Assembly (NCBI RefSeq): GCF_011089895.1
Contig: NZ_JAANAT010000002.1
Location: 682,001-746,000 of the forward strand
DNA length: 64,000 nucleotides
Source of the DNA: Mucilaginibacter inviolabilis
GTDB lineage: Bacteria > Bacteroidota > Bacteroidia > Sphingobacteriales > Sphingobacteriaceae
Reading direction: 5' to 3'
How positions within the stretch are numbered: the stretch's first letter is position 1; each line of letters begins with the position of its first letter. Both the position numbers and the translations under genes were made by a program. This document shows, piece by piece, positions 51,812-61,059 of this stretch. The notes under the pieces were generated by a model that ran no database searches, was not told the origin of the DNA, and was given only the letters and a program-made list of their open reading frames with translations.

Positions 51812-52966
51812 TTATTTCTTAGCAGCAGGCTTTTTAGCTGCTTTTTTTACTTCTTTTTCTTTCTTTGGTTTTTCTGCTGCCTTAACCTTAACAGGTTGGG
51901 CGACTTCTTTAGCCAGGGCAGGTGCTTTCGCTACTTTCTTTACTTTACTCTCCGTTTCAACAGGAGGGTTTACCCGGCCAATATAAATTTCCTTTTTTAC
52001 CGGCTTGGGGCTGATCAGCGGTGTTTTGGCTGCCGATGTTTTTACATATTCGCCCCAGGTAAGGTTATCCAAACCTGTCTTTTGTTTTTTGGCGCGGTCA
52101 ATGGCATAATCGGCTGCGGTTTCCACCACCCAGTCAAAATTTTCCTGGCCCACGCTGGTTACTTCGGCATCAGGAGCCGGGTTGCAAAAATCAATGGCGT
52201 AAGGAATACCATTGCGAACGGCAAATTCAACCGTGTTAAAATCGTAACCCAAATATTGGTTCAGCTTAATCACATAATCTTTAACTGTATCCAATAGTTT
52301 TTTAGCTGCCGGGGCTTTACCATGTTCATAACGCAGGTGATGCGGGTTGCGCGGCTCGTATTGCATAATGCGTACATGCTTGCCACCGATGCAGTAGCAG
52401 CGGAAATAATCTTCAAATACAACCTCTTCCTGCAGCATCATCACATATTGTTTGGTTTGATCGTACTTATTAAAAAAATCTTCCCTGTTTTGCAGTTGGT
52501 AAACCTCTTTCCAGCCGCCGCCGTCAAAAGGTTTCATATAGGCTGGGAAACCTACATAGTTAAAAATGCCGTCCCAATCCAAAGGATAGGCCAGGTTGCG
52601 GAATGACCGGTCGGTAGTATCGTCCGGCAGCTCTTTGGAGGGCAGTATCACCGTTTTGGGCACGGGCACGCTCAGCTTTACGGCCAGGGCGTTGTTAAAG
52701 AATTTTTCGTCGGCGCTCCACCAGAAGGGGTTATTGATGACCGCGGTACCGCAGATAGCCGCGTTTTTGAGGGCGGCCCGGTAAAAGGGCACATCCTGCG
52801 ATATCCGGTCGACGATCACCGCGTAATCCAATGGTTCGGCCTGTAAAACTTTATCTATGCGTACAAACTCTGCCGAAATATTTTTTTCGGCCTTTTGGTT
52901 GATCCGATCAACAAATGCCTGTGGAAATGAATTTTCCTGTCCGAATAAGATGCCTATTTTTTTCAT
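51812..52966 (-). CDS. ATP-grasp ligase with lysine/alanine/proline-rich C-terminal tail
   Basis: The 384-residue protein begins MKKIGILFGQENSFPQAFVDRIN. The ATP-grasp core shows GFPAYMKPFDGGGWKEV (ATP-binding Lys and Gly-rich loop), VVFEDYFRCYCIGGKHVRIMQY and NTVEFAVRNGIPYAIDFCNPAPDAE (metal ligands). It resembles RimK/peptide-ligase type enzymes that make amide bonds. The last 50-60 residues consist of KVKKVAKAPALAKE and KKEKEVKKAAKKPAAKK, a basic, probably disordered tail absent from ordinary members. It sits 98 bp downstream of an esterase gene on the same strand. Confidence 0.85.
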   Translation of the reverse strand: MKKIGILFGQENSFPQAFVDRINQKAEKNISAEFVRIDKVLQAEPLDYAVIVDRISQDVPFYRAALKNAAICGTAVINNPFWWSADEKFFNNALAVKLSVPVPKTVILPSKELPDDTTDRSFRNLAYPLDWDGIFNYVGFPAYMKPFDGGGWKEVYQLQNREDFFNKYDQTKQYVMMLQEEVVFEDYFRCYCIGGKHVRIMQYEPRNPHHLRYEHGKAPAAKKLLDTVKDYVIKLNQYLGYDFNTVEFAVRNGIPYAIDFCNPAPDAEVTSVGQENFDWVVETAADYAIDRAKKQKTGLDNLTWGEYVKTSAAKTPLISPKPVKKEIYIGRVNPPVETESKVKKVAKAPALAKEVAQPVKVKAAEKPKKEKEVKKAAKKPAAKK

Positions 52967-53064
52967 GGGGGTAGATTTAGTTTGCAGTTAACGGTTTGCA
53001 GTTGGCATGCTTGCCTTTTGTAATTAATGATTTGTCTTGATTCCTGGTTCTTGATTTCTTGCTT

Positions 53065-53772
53065 CTATCTTATCGTTGATAAATAATGCGGGAACATTTC
53101 GCGCCAGATGGGCCAATCATGATGGGCAAAAGGGCGGATATCCAGCCAATGTTTAATGTTTTTTTGATTTAGGATGTTCGATAGCTGCAGGTTATACTCT
53201 TTACAGATGTCGTACTCCGATGTTCCTAAAATGATGTTCATGTTCCATAGATCCGGGGCATTGTCGCCCGGTAAAAAATCAACGGGATTGTTGTAAAATA
53301 TATCATCATCATAAAAACCATCCGTGAACATTTTAATATCAAATGCGCCGCCCATGGTAAACAGATTGCTTACCTTTTCGGGGTGTTTAAACGCGAAGTT
53401 GGCCGCATGGTAACCACCGAAGCTGCAGCCTGCCATAACTACTTTACCCACGCCGGTTTCGTGCATGGCCCAGGGCACCAGTTCATCAACCAGCATTTTA
53501 TCGTACCAGGTATAGTTACGGGCGCGGTCGGCAGGGGAGATGCCTTTGTCGTACCAGCTGCGGTCGTCGATAGTGTCGGGACAGTAGATCTTGACCAAGC
53601 CCTGATCAATAAACCATCTTACGCTTTCTATCAATCCAAAATCCTTATTCTGATAATAACGGCCCCTGGTTGTAGGGAACAGGATCACGGGATAACCACG
53701 ATCGCCGAATACCAGCATTTCCAGATCGGCACTTAAATTTGGCGAATGCCAGCGGTGATATTTTTCGGTCAA
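53065..53772 (-). CDS. Alpha/beta-hydrolase esterase (COG4947-like)
   Basis: The 235-residue protein has the nucleophile elbow GCSFGGYHA (Ser in G-x-S-x-G), acidic residue in GTSEYDIC and catalytic His in FAHHDWPIW. The N-terminus (KYHRWHSPNLSADLEMLVFGDRGYPVILFPT) is typical of the COG4947 esterase group. No signal peptide is seen. It is the first gene of the minus-strand group leading to the ATP-grasp ligase, COG2170 ligase and amidotransferase, and is divergent from a second hydrolase. Confidence 0.85.
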   Translation of the reverse strand: MTEKYHRWHSPNLSADLEMLVFGDRGYPVILFPTTRGRYYQNKDFGLIESVRWFIDQGLVKIYCPDTIDDRSWYDKGISPADRARNYTWYDKMLVDELVPWAMHETGVGKVVMAGCSFGGYHAANFAFKHPEKVSNLFTMGGAFDIKMFTDGFYDDDIFYNNPVDFLPGDNAPDLWNMNIILGTSEYDICKEYNLQLSNILNQKNIKHWLDIRPFAHHDWPIWREMFPHYLSTIR

Positions 53773-53873
53773 AATAATAGATTTTTGGTTTCAGAAGGTA
53801 AGTTAAGTGGTTTGATTGAAAAAGGCAACAGTCTGATAAATTAAAGGTTAGGGGTAAAAACAAAAAGTATTTT

Positions 53874-53881
53874 TACTTTTG
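53874..53881 (+). promoter_or_regulatory. Candidate -7 box for the plus-strand esterase
   Basis: TACTTTTG matches TAnnTTTG and lies 23 bp before the ATG at 53904. The -33 box is weak. Confidence 0.4.
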
Positions 53882-53903
53882 CACCCTTAAAATTTAGATA
53901 AAG

Positions 53904-54719
53904 ATGTATTGGGGCTGGGCTGAAACGGAAATGACGATCATTGAAAAAAATATCACTATAAATTCTGCATTACTTAACCGCGAGGTTACCTGCACGCTGG
54001 TTATGCCCGATGAGCAGGAACTCACCGAGCCACTGAACCTGTTGTTATTGAACGACGGGCAGGAGCTGGAAAATCTACAGTTATTGACAACGCTGGAGCA
54101 ATTGTATAACACCAATCGCATCAAACCCGCGCTGGTGGTAGCTATACATGCAGGTGAAGATCGTATACAGGAATATGGCGTAGCCGGTAAACCTGATTTT
54201 AAAAAGCGTGGCTCCAAAGCTGATGTTTATACTGAATTTATAAAAACCGAACTGCTGCCGCAGGTTAAAGAACAAACCGGTATCAGTGATTTTGAAACCA
54301 CGACTTTCGCCGGATTTTCCTTAGGAGGCCTTTCGGCTTTTGATATTGGATGGAACAATAGCGAAGAGTTTGATAAAGTAGGCGTGTTTTCCGGATCATT
54401 CTGGTGGCGGAGCAAAGATCTGGCTAAAGGCTATACCGATGCCGACCGGATCATGCATTCAGTTATCAGGAACACTACCGGTAAACCCGATCTTCAATTC
54501 TGGCTGCAAACCGGTACCAGAGATGAAACTACCGACCGCAACAAGAATGGCATCATCGATGCTATTGACGACACCATCGATCTGATCAAAGAGCTGGAAA
54601 ACAAAGGTTATACCCGTCCCAATGATATACAATATGTGGAGCTGGTTGGCGGCACCCATGACACGGCCACCTGGGCCAAAGCACTGCCTAAGTTTTTGAT
54701 CTGGGCTTTTGGACGGTAA
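53904..54719 (+). CDS. Esterase of the Fes/IroE-like family (COG2819)
   Basis: The 271-residue protein starts MYWGWAETEMTIIEKN; an internal ATG at 53931 is an alternative start. The fold shows LLLLNDGQELENL, VVAIHAGEDRIQEYG, the nucleophile in TFAGFSLGGLSAFD, acidic residue in LQTGTRDETTDRNKNG and catalytic His in VELVGGTHDTATW. The family includes enterochelin and feruloyl esterase-like enzymes. It is divergent from the esterase that begins the minus-strand cluster, so the two promoters may be co-regulated. Confidence 0.85.
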   Translation: MYWGWAETEMTIIEKNITINSALLNREVTCTLVMPDEQELTEPLNLLLLNDGQELENLQLLTTLEQLYNTNRIKPALVVAIHAGEDRIQEYGVAGKPDFKKRGSKADVYTEFIKTELLPQVKEQTGISDFETTTFAGFSLGGLSAFDIGWNNSEEFDKVGVFSGSFWWRSKDLAKGYTDADRIMHSVIRNTTGKPDLQFWLQTGTRDETTDRNKNGIIDAIDDTIDLIKELENKGYTRPNDIQYVELVGGTHDTATWAKALPKFLIWAFGR

Positions 54720-54846
54720 CGATTGCTATGTAAAATTTAGTTAATCAGTAGGTTAAAAGAATCGGCGTTTATGCTGTTTTGGTAATTTAATTGTATAAAA
54801 GTTTGTGTATAAATTGACAATCCTTTAAAATGCCATATATTAAGCT

Positions 54847-54854
54847 TACCTTTG
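54847..54854 (+). promoter_or_regulatory. Candidate -7 box of typA
   Basis: TACCTTTG matches TAnnTTTG, with TTTA 20 bases upstream (54823-54826). It lies 25 bp before the typA start. Confidence 0.45.
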
Positions 54855-54878
54855 CGCCAAATTTTAGGGAGCATTTTC

Positions 54879-56690
54879 ATGCAAAAAATAAGAAACATCG
54901 CGATTATCGCACACGTTGACCACGGTAAAACCACATTGGTTGACAAAATATTGCACAGCTGTTCAATATTCAGGGACAACGAATCAACCGGTGAACTGAT
55001 ACTGGACAATAACGATCTGGAACGTGAACGTGGTATCACCATCGTATCAAAAAACGTTTCTGTTAGATATAAAGACGTTAAGATCAACATTATTGATACC
55101 CCGGGTCACGCCGACTTTGGTGGCGAGGTGGAACGCGTATTAAAAATGGCCGATGGTGTATTATTACTTTGTGATGCTTTTGAAGGCGCTATGCCTCAAA
55201 CCCGCTTTGTAACCCAAAAGGCTTTGGCTTTAGGCTTAAAACCTATTGTGGTTGTAAACAAGGTAGATAAAGAAAACTGTCGCCCGGAAGAAGTTTACGA
55301 ACAGATATTTGAATTATTCTTCAACCTGGAAGCTACCGAAGAACAACTGGATTTCCCGGTTATCTACGGTTCGTCAAAACAAGGTTGGATGAGTACCGAC
55401 TATAAAAAACCAACAGAAGATATCTTCCCGTTAATGGATGCCATCCTGGAAAACATTCCGGCGGCGCCTATTGCTGAAGGTACTTTGCAAATGCAGATCA
55501 CCTCTTTGGATTACTCCTCTTTCGTAGGTCGTATCGCTATCGGTCGTGTGGCCCGCGGTACCATCAAAGAAAACCAGCCGGTATCCTTGGTAAAACGCGA
55601 TGGCAAAATTGTTAAATCGCGCATCAAAGAGCTTTACACTTTTGAAGGCTTAGGTAAGGTTAAAGCTACCGAAGTAAAATCTGGTGATATCTGCGCGGTT
55701 GTTGGTATTGAAGGTTTTGATATTGGCGATACCATTGCCGATTTTGAAAACCCTGAACAACTGGAAGTAATCAAAATTGATGAGCCTACCATGAACATGA
55801 TGTTCACCATCAATACTTCACCTTTCTTTGGTAAAGAAGGTAAATTTGTTACTTCACGCCACCTGCGCGACCGTTTGTTTAAAGAGATGGAGAAAAACCT
55901 GGCATTGAAGGTTGTTGAAACCGAATCGCCAGATTCATACCTGGTGTATGGCCGCGGTATCCTTCACTTGTCAGTACTGATCGAGACTATGCGTCGCGAG
56001 GGTTACGAATTGCAGGTAGGTCAGCCACAGGTTATCGTTAAAGAAATTGACGGTGTTAAATGCGAGCCGGTGGAGTCGCTGATTGTTGACGTACCGGGCG
56101 ATGTTGCCGGTAAAGTAATTGAGCTGGTAACACAACGCAAAGGCGACCTCCTGATCATGGAGCCAAAAGGCGACTTACAGCACTTGGAGTTCGAGATCCC
56201 ATCACGCGGTATCATCGGTTTACGTAATAACGTGTTAACCGCTACTGCAGGTGAAGCGATCATGGCACACCGCTTTAAGGCTTACGAGCCATGGAAAGGT
56301 GTAATTCCTGGTCGTTCAAACGGGGTATTGGTATCTATGGATACTGGTAAAACTACCGCTTTCGCTATAGATAAATTACAGGATCGCGGCCGTTTCTTTA
56401 TTGATCCGGGTGTTGATATTTACGAAGGACAGGTTTTGGGTGAGCACATCCGCGATAACGATTTGGTGATCAACTTAACCAAAGGCAAGCAATTAACCAA
56501 CATGCGTGCATCTGGTAGCGATACCAACGTGCGTATTGCACCTGCTATCAAGTTCTCGTTAGAAGAATCAATGGAGTATATCCAGGCTGATGAATACATT
56601 GAGGTAACACCACAAAGCATCCGTTTGCGTAAAATATTCCTGAATGAAAACGAAAGAAGAATTAACGCTAAAAGGTTTGTAAATCAATAA
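54879..56690 (+). CDS. typA: Translational GTPase TypA/BipA
   Basis: The start at 54879 gives MQKIRNIAIIAHVDHGKTTLVDKIL, the normal BipA beginning, rather than the longer frame from 54852. G motifs are AHVDHGKTTL, RERGITI (switch I), DTPGHADFGGEV and VNKVDKE. The later domains include SLDYSSFVGRIAIGRV, the EF-G-like domain III with LSVLIETMRREGYE, and the C-terminal BipA-specific domain with KGKQLTNMRASGSD. It acts on ribosomes in stress and 50S assembly. Confidence 0.97.
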   Translation: MQKIRNIAIIAHVDHGKTTLVDKILHSCSIFRDNESTGELILDNNDLERERGITIVSKNVSVRYKDVKINIIDTPGHADFGGEVERVLKMADGVLLLCDAFEGAMPQTRFVTQKALALGLKPIVVVNKVDKENCRPEEVYEQIFELFFNLEATEEQLDFPVIYGSSKQGWMSTDYKKPTEDIFPLMDAILENIPAAPIAEGTLQMQITSLDYSSFVGRIAIGRVARGTIKENQPVSLVKRDGKIVKSRIKELYTFEGLGKVKATEVKSGDICAVVGIEGFDIGDTIADFENPEQLEVIKIDEPTMNMMFTINTSPFFGKEGKFVTSRHLRDRLFKEMEKNLALKVVETESPDSYLVYGRGILHLSVLIETMRREGYELQVGQPQVIVKEIDGVKCEPVESLIVDVPGDVAGKVIELVTQRKGDLLIMEPKGDLQHLEFEIPSRGIIGLRNNVLTATAGEAIMAHRFKAYEPWKGVIPGRSNGVLVSMDTGKTTAFAIDKLQDRGRFFIDPGVDIYEGQVLGEHIRDNDLVINLTKGKQLTNMRASGSDTNVRIAPAIKFSLEESMEYIQADEYIEVTPQSIRLRKIFLNENERRINAKRFVNQ

Positions 56691-56711
56691 TTGATTTCAG
56701 ACTTTAATTGA

Positions 56712-56747
56712 TACAAAAGCCTTCAGGATTTTCCTGGAGGCTTTTTT
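56712..56747 (+). terminator. Terminator of typA
   Basis: AAAGCCTTCAGG pairs with CCTGGAGGCTTTTTTT around ATTTT. The following stretch to 57009 is very AT-rich and holds no evident gene. Confidence 0.85.
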
Positions 56748-57009
56748 TATGCTTTTAATAAATGTATTTATGGAATTTGGATAAATAATATGCTTTTGTA
56801 GCTTTTTTTGATCTTTAAGGTGTGTTAATTATCAAAATAATGTCATTTAATAATTGATTTTGTATACTGTTAGATATGTTTTTGATGTTTATGTTTTGAT
56901 ATACAGTTGTTTATGTATTTATGCGGACGGGTATATATTTAATATATATAATATATAAATTAAACATAATAGTTGTAGATTGCCATTAATAAAAACCTAT
57001 ACAACCATT

Positions 57010-57993
57010 ATGACAACCTTCACAAAAAATCTTGCACATGCTGTAGTTGGCATGCTGTTAACAGGCGCGCTCGCCTCATGCCAAAAAGGTAACGACAAAC
57101 TCGTTGACCCAGCTTCAAAAAAAGTATCAGCTTCAACCAAAAATGTAAACAGCGTAACTGGTCCTGATACCGCTGTAGAAGTTGGTGCTGTGAGCAAAAA
57201 AAGCAGCGGTACCCTTGATCTGTTTGGCAGAAGCACCACCAACACCCTGTTACACAAAACCTGGACAAGCGCCGGCGGCTGGACTGCCTGGGAAGATCTG
57301 GGCGGTAACATCATTTCTGCACCTTGCGCTTCTTCCAGACAATCAAACGCCATCAATGTATTTGCACAGGGGCCAAGCGGTCACCTCATGCAGATTTACT
57401 ATGTAGATGGCCAGGGCTGGTCGCCATGGATCGACCTGGGGGGTAACATCACTTCCGCGCCTTCATCTACATCACAAACAGCTAATGACCTTTCTGTTTT
57501 TGCAAAAGGTGCAAATAACAACCTGGTTGTGCTTACCTGGAACGCCGGATCGGGATGGGGCTCGTGGTCAAGCCTGGGCGGCAATATTACTTCGGCTCCT
57601 GCTGCTGTATCCAGAAGCTCATCAACCACCAATGTTTATGCTAAAGGCACCAACAACAACCTGGTGCAAATTTATTCAGTTTCGGGCAGCTGGTCATCCT
57701 GGACCGATCTGGGCGGTACCATTTCATCTGCACCCAGCGCTATAACCCGTTCGGCTAATGACCTAAATGTATATGCCAAAGGCACATCAAACACCCTGAA
57801 ACAAATTTACTGGACTGCAAGCGCTGGCTGGTCGGCCTGGACTGATCTGAATGGCTCTATTACTTCGGCTCCGGCAGCAGTTGCAAGAGATGCCAATAAC
57901 ATTAACGTGTTTGCTTTAAACAATACCAATCTGATGCAGATTTATTGGACCTCGGCCGGTGGCTGGGTTAACTGGTTTAACATGCCTCAATAA
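57010..57993 (+). CDS. PLL-type beta-propeller lectin-like lipoprotein
   Basis: The ATG at 57010 is preferred over a TTG at 56980; it gives MTTFTKNLAHAVVGMLLTGALASC with a lipobox. After a Ser/Lys/Val spacer come six repeats of about 46-49 residues, each with (L/I)xVFAKG-N-NL-Q-IY, a Trp-rich middle (W-x-SWTDLGGNI) and TSAPAAVSRS. This layout matches Photorhabdus PLL-like seven- or six-bladed propellers, which bind fucose or other sugars. The protein is probably exported to the surface as a lectin. The repeats are nearly identical at DNA level, which suggests recent duplication. Confidence 0.8.
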   Translation: MTTFTKNLAHAVVGMLLTGALASCQKGNDKLVDPASKKVSASTKNVNSVTGPDTAVEVGAVSKKSSGTLDLFGRSTTNTLLHKTWTSAGGWTAWEDLGGNIISAPCASSRQSNAINVFAQGPSGHLMQIYYVDGQGWSPWIDLGGNITSAPSSTSQTANDLSVFAKGANNNLVVLTWNAGSGWGSWSSLGGNITSAPAAVSRSSSTTNVYAKGTNNNLVQIYSVSGSWSSWTDLGGTISSAPSAITRSANDLNVYAKGTSNTLKQIYWTASAGWSAWTDLNGSITSAPAAVARDANNINVFALNNTNLMQIYWTSAGGWVNWFNMPQ

Positions 57994-58021
57994 GAAATAA
58001 ATTAACTGGTCAATTAACGGG

Positions 58022-58050
58022 GGCGGTGCTTTTATAGTACCGCCTTTTTT
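58022..58050 (+). terminator. Terminator of the propeller gene
   Basis: GGCGGTGCT pairs with AGTACCGCC, followed by TTTTTT. Confidence 0.8.
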
Positions 58051-58105
58051 GTTGCCTCATTTGCGCCGGCATGGAATCACAAATGTTGGGAAGACAAAAA
58101 ATGCC

Positions 58106-58225
58106 AAAAAGTGGGTTTACATGTTTTATGTGATTTATTACTAAAAATTAATATAAGTAATTGATTATAAGCTATATGTAATAATATTAACCATGAAAAA
58201 TGTAAACCATGTAAACCCACTTTTT
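58106..58225. repeat. 120-bp element with 18-bp terminal inverted repeats, family 2 copy 2
   Basis: AAAAAGTGGGTTTACATG (58106-58123) is exactly inverted by CATGTAAACCCACTTTTT (58208-58225). TGTAAACC occurs in tandem at 58201 and 58210. The centre holds TAATTGATTAT as in copy 1 at 2804-2913. It lies in a 491-bp gap without a gene. Confidence 0.65.
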
Positions 58226-58314
58226 TAGTGAAAAAGCCCTGCTGCCGTGTATGCTTTGGCTCATTTGTAGCGATAGGTGTTGGGGATACAAAAAAAGCGG
58301 AAGGCTGTGCGATT

Positions 58315-58406
58315 CCCCTCTTGAGAGGGGTGGAGGGGTGTGTTATTCTGCTTAATGAACACACCCCTGCCATTACACAAGCCAACGCGCCCCCTCTCAA
58401 GAGGGG
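58315..58406. repeat. Nested palindrome (CCCCTCTTGAGAGGGG type)
   Basis: CCCCTCTTGAGAGGGG and GGAGGGGTGTGTT on the left are mirrored by AACACACCCCT and CCCCTCTCAAGAGGGG on the right. It is in the same gap as the 58106 element. Confidence 0.65.
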
Positions 58407-58484
58407 AGTTTGATGCCGGCCCTCGTTTGCAACGAGTGCTTAACATGGCCGAGCGTTTATAACGCTAATTTTTAGCTGAAAATG

Positions 58485-59984
58485 TTATCTACCCTTCAAC
58501 TTCGCAATAGCACCATCAATAATGCTGTTGATATCCTCAGACAGCTTCAAAAAGTAAACGGCCGGTAAATAAAGCGCGGTGATAAAAGCGGTGCGTACAA
58601 TAGTATCCACATAATAATTACCGATGTGTAACGGTAGTATCCAAACCGATAAATAATAAGCCAGTATACCGGCTGCCAGTGCCAACACGCATTGAATGGT
58701 GAATGGCTGCATGCCAAACGTGATCCAGATAAATATATACCTGAACAGGTTAAAAATAAAATAAGTTATAGCCGAGGCTATGGCCGATCCGGTAATACCA
58801 TAACGCGGGATCAGCAGCAGATTGGCCACAATAATAATTACCACCAACAACAGGTTAAACAGCGCCTCATACCTGAAATATTTTGATGTGGCCATAATCA
58901 CCCCATTGATACCTGTTGATGCCTCGATCAAAAAACCCAGGCTTACAAAAAATATAGCGTATTTACCTGTACTGTATATTGGCGGGGTAATACCCAAAAT
59001 ATTATCGATACTTGCCCACATCAATATAAACAGGAACAAGGAGGCGATAAGTTGGGTTACACAGCTTTTTTCATACACGGTACGGATATTTTTAATATCC
59101 TTGCTTTTCCATGATTCAGATACAACGGTATAAGCAATGCTGTACAGCGAACGTGTAGGTAAGGAGATAATGAGGCCAAAGTTAAAGGCCAGTGAATATA
59201 TAGCAGTTGCGCTGAGGCCGAGTTTTTTAAAAATGAGGTAATTATCTACATTTTGAATTATAACAGGCGCCATTCCTGTTAGTATGGTAAAAAAGCAAAT
59301 GCCTATGAGCTTGTTAACCATATTGCGGGTTAAAAACGCCATGTCTGGCTTAAGCGAAAATTGGCCATCGCGTACTATCCGGGCTATGATAAAAAAGGTA
59401 GGTATCAGGTTGGCCACCAGCCATAGCCACATAAAATTCTCAAAGCTGATGAGCCTTAAATAGATGAGCATAATGGGTACCAGTATAAACACCCTTTTGG
59501 TAAACTCACGCAGTATAAGACCTGTAGTCATGTTATAAAGCATGCGAGCATACAGGTCGAATACATTAAAAAACAAGGTGAAAACAGTAAGGGGCACCAG
59601 ATACCAATAATATACACTAAACAGGGCCGATGATTTGGCTGAGCCCCCATCAGTATTATGGCTCACTATCTGGTCTTTAAACAACCAGGCTATCAGCACA
59701 AATAAAATAGTACCCACCAATGACACCATGCAGGCCAGGAATAGGTAACCGTGATGCTTTTTTTCATCATTGCGGAAGTAAGGAAAATACCGGGCAGTAC
59801 CGTTAAAACCCAGTATAGAGAATTGCGCGAACACCAAAGGAGCCGACGTCAACATGGCTATCAAACCAAATTCCGCCGGAGTTAAGGAATGGGGCATCAG
59901 GTAATTGATAGATAAAAAACCGATAAGCACCCCCAGATAGGAATATATGGTGCCTTTAATGGTTTGTTTTTTTATGATGCCCAT
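58485..59984 (-). CDS. Oligosaccharide flippase (Wzx/MOP-like polysaccharide transporter)
   Basis: The 499-residue protein has about 14 hydrophobic segments. Blocks include GTIYSYLGVLIGFLSINYLMPHSLTPAEFGLIAMLTSAPLVFAQF, PTRSLYSIAYTVVSESW and ITGSAIASAITYFIFNLFRYIFI. It fits the MOP superfamily that moves lipid-linked glycan across the inner membrane. It is on the minus strand while the transferases that follow are on the plus strand, so it faces them divergently. Assignment to O-antigen or exopolysaccharide is not possible from sequence. Confidence 0.87.
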   Translation of the reverse strand: MGIIKKQTIKGTIYSYLGVLIGFLSINYLMPHSLTPAEFGLIAMLTSAPLVFAQFSILGFNGTARYFPYFRNDEKKHHGYLFLACMVSLVGTILFVLIAWLFKDQIVSHNTDGGSAKSSALFSVYYWYLVPLTVFTLFFNVFDLYARMLYNMTTGLILREFTKRVFILVPIMLIYLRLISFENFMWLWLVANLIPTFFIIARIVRDGQFSLKPDMAFLTRNMVNKLIGICFFTILTGMAPVIIQNVDNYLIFKKLGLSATAIYSLAFNFGLIISLPTRSLYSIAYTVVSESWKSKDIKNIRTVYEKSCVTQLIASLFLFILMWASIDNILGITPPIYSTGKYAIFFVSLGFLIEASTGINGVIMATSKYFRYEALFNLLLVVIIIVANLLLIPRYGITGSAIASAITYFIFNLFRYIFIWITFGMQPFTIQCVLALAAGILAYYLSVWILPLHIGNYYVDTIVRTAFITALYLPAVYFLKLSEDINSIIDGAIAKLKGR

Positions 59985-60028
59985 TCAGTTAGTTGGCCGT
60001 GTTTACGGGTTAAAATGATAATTTTGAA

Positions 60029-61045
60029 ATGCAAATGGCAAATATAAAATATAAAGTGTGTGTGTTAACGCTTACCTATGCAAATAGGTGGCAATTTCTG
60101 GAACAGGTACTAAAACGTGTGCTGTCATTTGCCCCGGTAACACAAGTGGTAGTAGTGAATAATGCCGCGCTTTATAATGTAGAAGAATATGCCGGCCACT
60201 TGAACGACAGCCGTGTAAAGGTTTTATACAATGCCGAAAACCTGGGCTCAGCAAGCGGTTATAAACAAGCTTTGGAATACGCTTACCAGCAAACCGATGC
60301 CGATATGGTTTGGCTGCTGGATGATGATAATTTGCCCGATGCAAGCGCACTGGATATCCTGCTAAGCAACTGGGAACAAACGGAGGGTGCCGACGATCAA
60401 AAAGCGTTGTATTGCCTGCGCGAAGACAGGCCGCCCCATGTAAAAATAGCCCGGGGCGAGAATCCGGGCAGATATTACCTGGTGCCCAATAATTTTATGG
60501 GTTTCAGCATATTCCACATCTTTAAAAACCGTTTATCTAAAGCACGCGACAAGTTTTCTGGCGCATCGGCGTATTTGCCAAAGGCTGCTATGCCTTATGT
60601 GCCTTACGGCGGCTTGTTGATGCATCGCGCTATGATCGGGCTGATCGGTTTCCCCGACGAACAGTTTTATCTGTATGTAGATGATTCGGAATACACCTAT
60701 CGCATCACCAAAAACGGCGGAACGATATGGCTGATCCCGGAATGCAAGGTAGTTGATATCGATCAGTCGCAAGGCTTAACTTATCAGCCCAAAGCTTTTC
60801 ACTCGCACCTGCTCGATCAATGGAGCTTCCGTACCTATTACGCAGTCAGGAACCGGATGTATTTTTACGCACGCAATGCGGTGGATTCATCTTTTATTTT
60901 TTCGATCAACAAAAGTCTATATCTGTTTTATCTATGGATGATAAGTATCCTGAGCTCCAAACAGCAGGAGTACCGGAAGTTTTTGACCGCTGTTAACGAC
61001 GGGCTGAATGGCAAAATGGGTAAGGCCGAGCCAGGGAAATGGTAA
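60029..61045 (+). CDS. Glycosyltransferase, GT2-like
   Basis: The 338-residue protein has the GT-A fold: KVCVLTLTYANRWQFLEQVLKRVL, VVNNAALYNVEEYAG, LYNAENLGSASGYKQALEYA and the metal site VWLLDDDNLP, with a later acidic pair FYLYVDDSEYTYRI. The C-terminus has a possible membrane segment (LYLFYLWMISIL). It opens the plus-strand part of the glycan locus and likely adds a sugar to the lipid-linked chain. Confidence 0.88.
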   Translation: MQMANIKYKVCVLTLTYANRWQFLEQVLKRVLSFAPVTQVVVVNNAALYNVEEYAGHLNDSRVKVLYNAENLGSASGYKQALEYAYQQTDADMVWLLDDDNLPDASALDILLSNWEQTEGADDQKALYCLREDRPPHVKIARGENPGRYYLVPNNFMGFSIFHIFKNRLSKARDKFSGASAYLPKAAMPYVPYGGLLMHRAMIGLIGFPDEQFYLYVDDSEYTYRITKNGGTIWLIPECKVVDIDQSQGLTYQPKAFHSHLLDQWSFRTYYAVRNRMYFYARNAVDSSFIFSINKSLYLFYLWMISILSSKQQEYRKFLTAVNDGLNGKMGKAEPGKW

Positions 61046-61059
61046 ATCCTTCTACGTGC

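Noticed and set aside
57200..57993. Regular repeats resembling a CRISPR-like array
   Set aside because: The ~140-bp period and continuous frame show a protein repeat (beta-propeller), with no direct-repeat/spacer structure or cas genes.
58228..58446. Two overlapping open frames of about 61 codons
   Set aside because: They lie in a nested palindrome and encode its inverted arms; no starts or protein features support them.
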